A stretch of DNA of 64,000 nt from Aplysia californica (taxonomy: Eukaryota > Mollusca > Gastropoda > Aplysiida > Aplysiidae), in contig NW_004798069.1 in assembly GCF_000002075.1 (NCBI RefSeq), forward strand, positions 74,528-138,527. Reading direction: 5' to 3'. Below, piece by piece: positions 29,810-41,800 of this stretch. The first letter of the stretch is position 1, and each line of letters starts with the position of its first letter. The notes beneath the pieces were generated by a model. The model worked only from the letters and a program-made list of their open reading frames with translations, ran no database searches and was not told where the DNA came from. The translations under genes and the position numbers were made by a program.

Positions 29810-32800
29810 TAATAGCAATGATAAATGGCATTTATATTGCGCTCAACCCGGACTAAAGTACACAGGTACTGAGTGCTTTACAATACAGTGAACAATGTAC
29901 AACAGTAACATAAAACGTTGTGTTCTGACCAAAAGAAAATCACTCCAAATATTCATCTTATTAATTTAAAAACAGAAATGACTTCAGCTGACATTTGAAT
30001 GAATCGAAGCATTCCTGATCTTGGGGCCTTGATATTCAAATGCCCTTTCTCCCATTGTTTTAAGTTTCATTGAATAGATGGTAAAAGAAGTTTCTTTTTG
30101 TCAGCTGATGACCTTAGCCCTGTCCGTACGTCATGTTTTACTATCGTTTCCATATGACGTGGGGAACTCTGTGCCACCACTTTCAAAGAGGAAATTTACT
30201 CTTTAATCCGAGTGCTTTGCAAAGCAGTCTGTCAAAATGATTTTTTGAGAAATACTGAACGTTTCAAAGATATCTTCGTACTAGAAGTATTCTAAAATGT
30301 GAAGAATACAACCCCTGGGGTACGAAATAACCCCAGGGCGTACGGATAGGGTTAAACTGCGAGTAGGAATGTACAAACATTTTCCCTTCGACAGTCTGAG
30401 TCAGGCAACCAGTCGGAACAAGGCGAATCTCAAGGTGCTCCTGGCTCCTCCAACTCCGGCCGGTCGGGCAGCACGTCTTCCATGGCTTCTGTTGGAGTGT
30501 TCAGCAAGGAGGTCTGTCTTGTTCTTTGTTGCGTGTCAAATGTGTCTTGTTCTTTGTTGCGTGTCAAATGTGTCTTGTTTTTTGTTGAGTGTCAAATCTA
30601 TCTTGTTGTTTGTTGAGTGTCAACAGGCAATAAAGAAAAATAAAAGATTGACTTTATGAGGAAATGGTGATGACAAACATGCCCAGTATGGGAAGAAATA
30701 AGGCTTTAGGGGGTTCTTATGCGATGAAATAGTTGTAAGAGAGGTTGAAGAAAGCTAAAAATGCCTACAACTTTAAATCCTTTGTTTTGAGCCGAATCGG
30801 GACTTTTGGGGTGCGCCCCCCGATAAGGCAATACATCAGCTGAAGTAGCAGAAGCACTAACTTTTCATTGAGGGGAGTTATTCACATCCACATTGGTGAT
30901 AGGTGTGTTGTTAAGCAGGAATTTGATAAACGTTTTGTGGTCATAAATAAGAAAGAGCGGGTTTAGTGACAGAAGCACGAATTCAGGACATGAATACACT
31001 AACAGCTTTTTTTGTGTGTTTATTTTTCTTAACGAATCTGGAGTTCTGTGCATCATACTGAAAAATGGTTTTTTCTGTCTCTATTCCTTTTTATCTTCTG
31101 GACACGTGGTGCTCAGGATTCTGAGAAAGGGGTAAGTTTCTTTTGTTGTATTGTTCTTTGTGAGGGGGATTAATGAATTATATTGGACAGTGGAACTACT
31201 TTTATATCTGATTATTAATTTGATTGTTTATCTGGCTTATTTAGTTTTATAAGGTTTAGCTGAAATGTGGATATCAATGTGTTCCCCCCCCCCCCCTTCA
31301 ATTTGACCTATCATGCAGTTCTGCTTTGTTAGTACTGGTCATTTTTTTGGCAGAGTACTTTACAATAAGTAACAGGCAGCATCCATCAATTGTAGCGACA
31401 GAGTTGTGGTTCATAAGACGCATGCTACGTATCCCATGAACAGCTAGAAAAACAAATGAAGAAGTCTTGGTTGAAGCAGATTATAGAAAACAGCTATCAC
31501 GAATATAAGAAAACGACAGGCAAATTTCTTCGGACACACAATGCGGAAAGAAGCATTAGAGAATATTGTAACAACAGGAAAGTTTGATGGAAAGAGAGGC
31601 AGAGGCAGACAGAGGGAAAAGATACTGGACAAGATGACAACATGGCTGGGAGCAGCAAGAACAACAGACACCATTGCTGGGAGCAGCAAGAACAACAGAC
31701 ACCATTGCTGGGAGCAGCAAGAACAACAGACACCATTGCTGCATCGAAAGACAGAGTGAAGTGGAGGTCCATGATTGCCCACGCCAGTCGGCAACGCACC
31801 GGATGATGATGATCATCCGTCTTACCTGCTCTTTGATCGTAGCGTTACTGATTGTGATGGTTCTGATGAGACAGCGATTCGCTACCACAGAATTACAACA
31901 TTTTATCTGCTCAGTGTCTATTTTTGAGAAATCTGACATCAAGGATTTTTGAGTAATTTGACATCAAAGATTTTGGAGTAATTTGACATCAAAGATTTTT
32001 TAGTAATTTGACATCAAAGATTTTTGAGAAATTTGACATCAAAGATTTTTGAGAAATTTGACATCAAAGATTTTAGAGTTTCACATCATGCCAAGCTTTT
32101 TCAGCTGCGATTCTTTGAATATCTTGATAACGACTCCTCGGTATAATCTTATGGTTTTGATAGACCAGATAGAACATTTTGTTTTCTATCTCATGGTGTG
32201 AGTAATTCATAACGGCCAGCATTGTCAGGTACAACTTTGTAATTCTGAGGTAGTGAATTGTCACGGCCTATGGTCCTATGGTCTGCCAATTACTGATCTT
32301 TGTCTCACAAAGCAACATTGTTTGGCCCCCCCCCCCCCCCCGGTTCTTCCTCTATAGTGTCAGTAATATTGTCTGTGGATATTTAGTAGTTGCTTCATCT
32401 ATGTGTGATGCGTCCCGACGGTTCGGTCTACTAGGTACTTCGAGCTGAACAGCAGAAATAGCCAAAAACACTTGTTAGGTCGAAAAATAGAAACAAGCTA
32501 AAAATTTTTTGTAGCTATATAAGACTTTTGAATGACTATTTTGTTGGAAAATCAATTAAAAATCTTTAAAATTTGCTGTTTAATGTGTTTTTAAAGCTAT
32601 TTTGGAGAATGTCTTTGTTCTGTGATGGAGTTATTTGTCAAATCGTTGATTGCGAATATCTCAGTGTTTTGCCTCGGACAGCAGTGAAGCATTCTAAAAT
32701 TGAATTTTGCGTCATTTCGTTAAATGTTATCGTATTCATTTGATATTGGTGTCATATAAATAAAGGGGAATTATGTCCTCTTTTCGTCTGAACCAAAAAC

Positions 32801-35800
32801 TCAAAATTATGAAATCTTTGCCTAGTGGACCAAACCGTTGGGACTCGTCACATTTGCTTAAATAGTTCAGATTCGCTCAAGAGCTGTGGAGTGATATCTG
32901 ACTTTATATTTTGTTTGTATTGAGGCAGTCTTTGTTTTTCACTTCCTTCGATGGTTGGTGAATGGCTGTGGTTGGTGAATGGCTATGGTTGGTAAATGGC
33001 TATGGTTGGTGAATGGCTATGGTTGGTAAATGGCTATGGTTGGTCCTAACTTGGTTCTGGCAGCTTGTGCTAGTTTCATTGTGTGTGCCGGGTTTTTTTT
33101 CTCTTCCTCATTCCTTTTCTGGAAGTCTTTATTGGTGATCTTTTTCATTTCAACAAACATGGTTTTTCCTGTAGATTTATTGATGTTTTGTCTCTCATTC
33201 TCCAGGCATCGAGTAATACAAGCAAGCAAAACTACGACATTGAACAGGTGAGTGTGGAGAAGCTTGACAAGAGCTCTTGCCAGTTTTTGTCATTCTTTTT
33301 GGGGGATTTTTTTTTGCCTTTGAATTTCATCAAGCTTTAGACTCATTTCATAATGAGCATACAGACACTGCAGCGGCCTAAGAAGTAAACTATTTTGAGT
33401 ACTGTCCATGACCAAGTGTTGAAAAACAATGCTCAACTAAAGATTTTCACGTAAATTGCAGAAAGTTATTTAAATCTGTGCTTGAAAAAAATTGGTTAAG
33501 AATGTACTAATTGTTAATGTGGAGCTTTGGTTGCTGAGAATGAAGCTGTGAAGTTTGCCTAATGTTAAATTTCAGTCTTTAAAAAAAATTTGGTATTGGC
33601 CTTGGACATTACTGAACTATTTTGCAGTTCCTATTTTTGTGGGGGTGAGTTACATTTTATGACAGTGCCAGGGAAATATAATAGTGGTAGTATTGACTTA
33701 TCTGTGTGTGTTGTATATGTGTCATAAAGACAGAATTTAGACTTTTTTTTACAGCACTTTGTATGTTCTGTATTGTAAGAACAACCTGTCAATTCTTTGC
33801 CGTATCGACAGACCGAAGGGCTAGAACCCAAATGGCCGCTGGATCGGAAAAGTAAAGTAAAGTAAAGTAAAGTATAGTAGGAATTGGAACACTTGTGTCT
33901 GCTTTATGTGTTTCAGGAAAAGATGCTGCCTGGAGTGGTCATGGCAAAGGGTGGTGAAGTCTTTGACAAACTGTATCAGTTGACAGAGCTGGATGAACCC
34001 AAGTAAGTGGGGGAGAATCAACTGTGTGTGAACTTCAGCTTGTTAGTAGCTGTAATTGTTGTGGTGTTTTACCTACCGTCAGCCGGGGCTACTTAGGCCA
34101 CTCAGGGTAACTTAAGCCACTTACAATAAGTTACAAAGAACGGTCTGTACAAAGGAACAGATTTAAACGTGCAGCCATCATTGTGTTCAGCAGGCCAACC
34201 GCAAGCCAGGATTATTCGAGTAGTACAACCAGTTGTAGATGTCTAATACAATGCCAGGTTGGCTAATTGATTATACCAAAATTGTTTTATTGGAAGTCAA
34301 AATATGGTCAGTTGTGAAACTGCTCTCAATCTGTGTTTATCATTTTTGGGAAAGAAATTAAGGACTGTTTCATGAATCTTCAATGGAAGATCTGTGTTTA
34401 TCAGGGACCACTTGTATTAATATCTGTCTAGTAATAAGCTATTGTATTAGTTAGTAGTTGTTAGTCTCCTAATGGTGTAAAAATTATGCCTCAGAAGCTT
34501 TGTCACATGCTTTTTTTCCCCAGATGCCTTAAGTAGAATATTATTCAAGCTTGAGCCTGTCAGTCAATGCTTTTGTTTAGTTTGGTCTTAACCCTTCCAG
34601 CCCCAAGCGCGTATATTTTCAGCAGCGCTTGTACCTCCCTCCGTCCCAAGAGCGTATATTCTCAGTTTCGGTGGGGTACCGAATTCGCGCATTTTTCGAA
34701 ATTAGCAAACTTGATTAAACTTTTAATTTTCTTATTATTTGTTCATTTATCTTTAAAAATTGGTATATGTTATTATCAAAGCTACATTACAAAGATACTA
34801 CATCACTTTTTTAGAAATAATGCCTCTTTTTCTGAAATACTACTGTATTGGCTGGGACTGGGGTTAGGGAGTGCACATAAATGGCTGGGGCTGGAAGGGT
34901 TAACTGATGAAGTGTAGAGATTCTTGTGCTGCCTTGGTGTAAAACCTGAGTTTGCTCAGCTCAATAGCCAATGATGGGAAAATATTTAATTTGTTGCAAG
35001 TTTCCTACAGCAGTTGACTTATATTTCAGTGCGAATGTTGTAAATAAGTCGTTCACTTTCTGATAACTGTTTATAGAACTTTTGTCTCATTATGGGTGGT
35101 ATTTCTGAGAAAATATTTGAGTACAGTGGTTTTGTTTAAGTGTTGCATTTTTCTTTAAGGTAGTGTGTTCATTCTTCTATCGGTGTAGTTTTGAAGAGAT
35201 GTGTGTTCATTCTTCTATCGGTGTAGTTTTGAAGAGATGTGTGTTCATTCTATCGGTGTAGTTTTGAAGAGATGTGTGTTCATTCTTCTATCGGTATAGT
35301 TTTGAAGAGATGTGTGTTCATTCTTCTATCGGTGTAGTTTTGAAGAGATGTGTGTTCATTCTATCGGTGTAGTTTTGAAGAGATGTGTGTTCATTCTTCT
35401 ATTGGTGTAGTTTTGAAGAGATGTGTGTTCATTCTTCTATCGGTGTAGTTTTGAAGAGATGTGTGTTCATTTTTCTATCGGTGTAGTTTTGAAGAGATGT
35501 GTGTTCATTCTATCGGTGTAGTTTTGAAGAGATGTGTGTTCATTCTATCGGTGTAGTTTTGAAGAGATGTGTGTCAGGTTGCGTTGATGGATTTAGTCAA
35601 CTTTGTTTCGCTTACTGTTCTCTTTTGCTGGTGGCTAGGTACCGTTTATGGACTCTGATTTGATTTGCTGTGCATTTTGTCATTAGAGATTTGAAGCTTT
35701 CTTTGTCCCCATTGTGCTTATTTCACCAGAAGGGTTACTATGTGTAGTGCGGTGAGAGAATCCTTTTGAAAGATGCGTCGGACAGATTTAAGTGATATAA

Positions 35801-38800
35801 AAGAAATATGAGAAGTCTTGTTTATGTACCGAAACAACCTTTTTGATGCAGGTGCCCTCTTTCTGGATAAATTCTGAAATCCAGATTTCTGAAATTATCC
35901 GCATTTTGCCTGACTTATTGATACCGGATGTATTTGACGATATGGTTAGTAAATTTTGAGTATCCACATGCATTTCCACGGGATGGGTTTTGAAAATTTT
36001 AGGATTCTATTTAATAGTCAGTTGGCATCTCTGATAAAAGCACTTTAATTAATGAAATGTAAAACAGAACGTTTTGAAAATCGAGGAAAAACTGTTTGTT
36101 AGGTGGAATATGAAGTCTAATTGTAGTTATGGGTCTTCTCATTCAACTACACATATGTGAGTCAGCGTGGAGGAATCAGGCTCTCGTCAAAATAATGAAA
36201 TCGAAGAAAACAGCAGTTTTCTGCCTGCTTTGCAATTTTTATCAAATTTTTGTTTTTTGGCTCAACACCATTTATTTCCTTTTTCAAACAGATTCCTTTC
36301 AGGATTTCACCGAAAACGTTGATTAAAGGCACAAAAATATAAATTTACAGTTTCCATGGACTCTCCAGCTTGGGATTTACCAAGCTTTGGAGGCTGTTTT
36401 CTCGCTAATTTTACCTCTTAAATCAGGTGACCCCCACCTCCTTCAATCCAAAATATCTCCACTTCTATTGAAGATGGATGGGTAATTTTTTCATTGAAAG
36501 TGAGACAAATGAACAAGCTTTAAGATAATACCAATAACTCAATATGCCCAAAAATTGACGAGAGCCTGATTCCACCACGCTGCCTCACATATACACTTCT
36601 AAGCAACTCCCACTGAGATATGTTTGTGGAGAGGTGTGGTTTATTTGAGCACAATACGATTCTGTTCTGATGTCAGTGACCTGTTTACTCGCCACAGGAT
36701 CACCAAGAGAGTGCAGAAACTTCTCATGCTCATCCCCACCGACCCAGCCGTGTCAGATTCGCTAGATTTGATTGGCCATAAGGTATGTATGATCAGGGTC
36801 TTTTTTCGTTGCACTTTTTGAACTTATAATTGGCCATAAGCTATGTATGATCAGGGTCTTTTTTCGTTTATCTTTTTGAACTTATAATTGACCATGAGAT
36901 ATGTGTGTCAACAGTTACTGTTAGACAATTTTAAGGTAAGAGCACTCAGATTTACTCTGTTAGACAATGTCACTCTCGTATTTACTTTGTTGGACAATTG
37001 TTTTAACCACCCATGGCATCCCCCTGACCCAAGCTCTCCAGCTGGCAACAGAGAGACGTCTCTTTGTTCCCGCGACACCCAAAAGGGTATAAGCGGTGGA
37101 GAAAAGTTGAAAAAGTAAAAGATAATTGTAATAATTGTATTGTGTAACTGGCCACAAGTAAGTGTGTTGAGGTTTACTCTGTTCAACAATTGTTGTAAAG
37201 TAATCAGGATGTGACATTAGAAGTACCCACTCTCAGTATTACCAAAGATAGTACAAGACAAGATGGGCCACTCAGCCTAAAAAGTGTCCGCAGGAAGTAT
37301 GCTCTTTGCTTCAGATGGCGCTGCAGTCTGTTTTGAAGCTCTCTTTCGTTTTTCCAGAAGAAGAATAGGAATAGCACTTCCTTGCGTGCGCAGATCAACT
37401 GCTGTTCATCAGCAGTTCGGGTACGTTCAGTGCGGAGTTTTAGTTTTTAAAAATTTTAATGACCTCTCGCCCTTCATTCTAAAGTCAAATTAAACGAAGA
37501 AAACCATCTCCTTTTCCTCCGGAAGAGTTTTTTTGTCAGCGTAACCATTTTTAAAAAGCGTTCTTCCGAAATTTATCCCAAAACTTGCTAGTTTCACTTT
37601 GATTTTTAAAAACTCAAGTAGGGTAACTCTGTTCGCAAAGAGTGCGCTTTTGTGAAGAGGGCGCCACCAAATTTTGAGGACACTTTTTTAATTGGCTCAA
37701 AGAGAGAAGTGGCCCATCTTGTCTTGTACTATCTTTGGTATTACATAACGAGTACTGTAATGGTAAGTATATCGGTATCGTTGAGAGCAAGAAAAGAGTA
37801 ACACACTCACACACACACAGACAAGATAAACAACAAAGATGTCTAGCCTACGGCAGCACAAGCCACAGTCATGTAAAGTTTAAGTCTTATATTAAACTCT
37901 GGAACACAACCCGAGAAGTTGTTTCATTTATTAATGTTGTTGGTGTTCTTGGACTGTTCACAAGTAGAATACACTACAACAATTTTAACGAAGAATTGGC
38001 CTTAGGGTATGTGTGCTCAGATTTACTTTTTTAGACCACATAATATCTGCAACCTGGTAATGTTGAAGGTTTAGTAATTGGATAATAGTGTGCTGCCCGT
38101 TGTTCCCATTCAGTTTACATTTCTGCCATGGCTTCCCATGTTTGTTTCTCATCAGTTTCCCTCACTCGTGGTAAATGAGATGATCAGTATAGTGCTGGTG
38201 GTTGCTGGCTTCTTTCAAATGGTCTGCTGTTTATGTGTGTTCTTCTTTTCAGCGCTGCTGTTGTCCTAATAAATTCTGGAGAAAATGTTGCTCTTACTGT
38301 GTGGACTGTTCAAAGACTTACTTTTTATAGTACATGGACTTCTCAGTGTTAGACTGTGTCATATGTCACTTTTGACATGGGGTAGAGTGGAGTCTTACAC
38401 TAACCAGTTGATATTTTCAGTGTTTTCAGATTCAGAATATTTTTGTTATACAGTTGGACGTTGAAAATATTTCTTCTGCCTGTATTTGTTAGTCTTTGTT
38501 AATCTAACAATTTTTATGAAGAAGTAATGAACATTTTGGTGATGTGTGTGGTGTAATGCTGCTGCATGAAAAAGACGCAAATTTGATTTCTGCTTGGAGG
38601 AGTATATTTAATAGGTTGTATCTGCCTTTCTGCTGGGATACGGTATCCTTCTTAGTCCTCTATAGGCCCTGGCAAGCGGAAGTGAAGCTGCCCACCTCTT
38701 AAATGATTTATCTAAATTGTTTTAATGGGAGTGTAAGACAGGCAATGAAACTGTTCCACTAGTAATAAGGAGAAAGACGGTGGCAAAAAAAAAAAAAAAA

Positions 38801-41800
38801 GACAGTGCTGAAAAAAGTAGAAATAAAAAAAACTACAAGGGAAAAGAAAAACAGGAACAAAAAAGTAAGACGATGCATCATTTGCATGTGAATTTTGTCG
38901 GCTCTGTGTGTCATTTGTATCTTTGTGTTCTTCCCAGTCCATGAAGTCGGAGACGTCTTCGACCTCATCGTCGGAGGAGTTGTCCGGTGCCAAGTCGAGT
39001 CCACGTAAAGTGGTGCCCAGCTCTTTGTCCAACCCGCGACTGTCGCCCAAGGAGGCCATGAAATACCTGTTTGACAGCAGCCAGCCGGACATGAGTGCGT
39101 TCCGAGTGCTGTATAATCTGGAGGTACGTTGCCTGCTTACGCACGCTTTACCATCGAATGAATTTGTCCTGGACGGCCACCCATTGTCGAGGAAAAAAGT
39201 GGTTGTCTCAGACAGGTGGACGTCTTGCTCAGTGTCATTATTTGATAAAATGCAAGAGGAGAAATGGGAAGTTGTCATTTGTACTGGGGATTGACTCGGA
39301 CAGGTTGCCATAAGAGCAGCTTTGACTGCTTTATAATTAATTTATTCATAGAGGCAGGGGTCAACAATGCTTTGGTGCTGTTTAGCACCTCTGATTTTAC
39401 TTTCTTTATAAAGGTGGGGGGGTGAATAGTGCATTTAGTACTGGTACATACTTCATCATTCATGCCCCTCTTCTATTTCATAAGTGGTTCTTGGCTACTC
39501 AGATGTGGAGTGCTGCTTCTATTATTTTCTTGTTTATTATTGTTTTTAATCTGTTTCTATTGAAGTGGGTGAGTGATTGGAGGGTGCCACTGGTTGGTTC
39601 TACTTCTTTTCTTTCCCTGTTTTGTTTCGATCTGTCTGTCTTGCTTCACTCAGGTGGGAATGGGTACCCGGCTATAGACAGCAAAAGATCTTGTCAGTTT
39701 GTTAGTGTTTGAGCGCTTAATCGGCTGCTTGCAGTGTATGCTTCCCGGGAAGCTGAGAATGTTTCGGAGTGTTTTATGGTCTACTGGGGTAATAATAATA
39801 TAGTGTAAAGCGCATAGAGCCTGCTGCTGAGCGGGGATATGCGCTATACAAATGCTATCTATTATTATTATTGGTAGGTTGTATTTGTTTTCTTTCCCCT
39901 TTTTGTTTCTGTCTGTCTGTCTTAGTTTTTACCCAAGCACTTTTTTTCTTCAAATGCCTGGTCTAGAGCAGACATCAGCAGTCTGAACCTTCTGCCCGGA
40001 TGCTCTCAAATGGATGTGCTTCTCTTTACCCAAATTTTGTTCTTTTTCCCAAGCAGTGTAAAACAGTTGTGGTGTCGGTGTGCTACTCTTCACTTTAACA
40101 AGTTTTCTTTCCCAAGCAGTTTATGACTGGTATTATGTCAATTTCCTTCTCTTTACTCAAACAAACAAACAAACAAGAAATATATCAACTTTCTGTCATG
40201 TGTCTCAGGTACTGAGCAGCAAACTGATGCCTACATCAGAGGAGCCCTCGCTGCGGGCAGCAGCTCAGAGTTTCTGCACCGAGTTCCTGCTCAACGGCGG
40301 CCTCTCCCTGGTGGTCAGCGTCCTGCAGCCTGAGTCTCTTCCACCGGAGATCAACTACGAGATACGCCAGGGCTGCTACTCCATTTGTCTACAGCTGGCC
40401 AGGTGAGATGGTTGGGCTGCTAGTGGTTTTATTGGATGTTGGAAGTGGTAGATAGAAGGAAAGATGGAAAAGTGTGGGAGTCCTGTTTTGTGAATGTTGG
40501 AAGTGGTGGTAGTTAGAAGGAAAGATGGAAAGTGTGGGATTCCTGTTTAGTGGATGTTGGAAGTGGTAGTTAGAAGGAAAGATGGAAAAGTGTGGGAGTC
40601 ATGTTTGGTGGATGTTGGAAGTGGTAGTTAGAAGGAAAGATGGAAAAGTGTGGGAGTCCTGTTTAGTGTACTAGATTCCTTCGATTTTTATCATTTGACA
40701 TTCCAAAATATGAAAATTTTCTAGCCACGGTATCAATGCTTGGGCACTAGAGGGTTAAGGCGTCTTTATATGATTAATTCATTGATTCCTTCCTCTCCTC
40801 CCAGATATCTGCTGTGTGGGCAGACAGTGACCGGGGGTTCTATTCCCGAGTTGCAAAGAGAAGAGTCAGTCTCAGGGCCAGCAGCGTCGGCATCAGCAGC
40901 GGCTGACCTGAAAGCTTCTCCCTCTGCCGGTGGGGCGAGCAGCGGTGCCAGCAACAGCAACAACAGCGGCAGCATTATCAACACCAGCATGTGGAGCCAG
41001 GCGGTTCAGGTGAGGAAATGGTGTAGAGTCTATGAACACAGGCGAATGATTGCATGTTTTTAAATTTGACTTCTAAGGAAAAAAATCCCTCTCTTATCCT
41101 GCCCCTCACCCCGACCCTGACAAACTGTTGGTTTAAATTTCAAAATTTGACTTGAAAAAATATTACTGTTTCACATTTCTTCAGTTTCATGTCTGGTGTG
41201 CAATGACGTTGTTGCCCAGGACAGGTAATAATACAGGTAATACAGTTCAGTTTCAGTGGAAATGATAATGCACAGATACCTAAAAAAAGAATTCCAAGAA
41301 TAGTTGTTTTACTTGGGAAATTGGAAAGGGGAGGGGGGGGGGGGTGTCAATTCATGCTTGTTTTGTAATTTATAGGGTAGTATATTTACAATTGTTACAA
41401 AAACCTAACAATATTTTATCCGGCCATACTCTCATGTAACAATATTTATCCGGCCATACTCTCATGTAACAATATTTTTCCGGCCATACTCTCATGTTTG
41501 GAGCTCATATGACCGTATGCAGTTGCGAGCGCCGTAAAACCTTACTAAAACTAAACACTCTACTTTTTCCAGACTCTGAGTACACAGGAGTTTGTGGACA
41601 CCGTCTCCTGTTTCATGAAGGTCACATGGGCGGCGGCTGCTGGCAGGCTCCACCTCCTCAGCTACAACCAGCCAATCAAAGAGAGTCGTGATGGATTTGG
41701 GTGTGGCCACCGAAGCAGGCAAAGTAGCACAGGTGGGTCAAGTGTTCGCGTTTTTATGGAGTAATAATGATAATAATTATAGTAGGTCTTTTTTTCATAC

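Noticed and set aside
38712-39311. Minus-strand open frame of 199 codons over exon 31
   Set aside because: Antisense shadow of the GC-rich coding exon.
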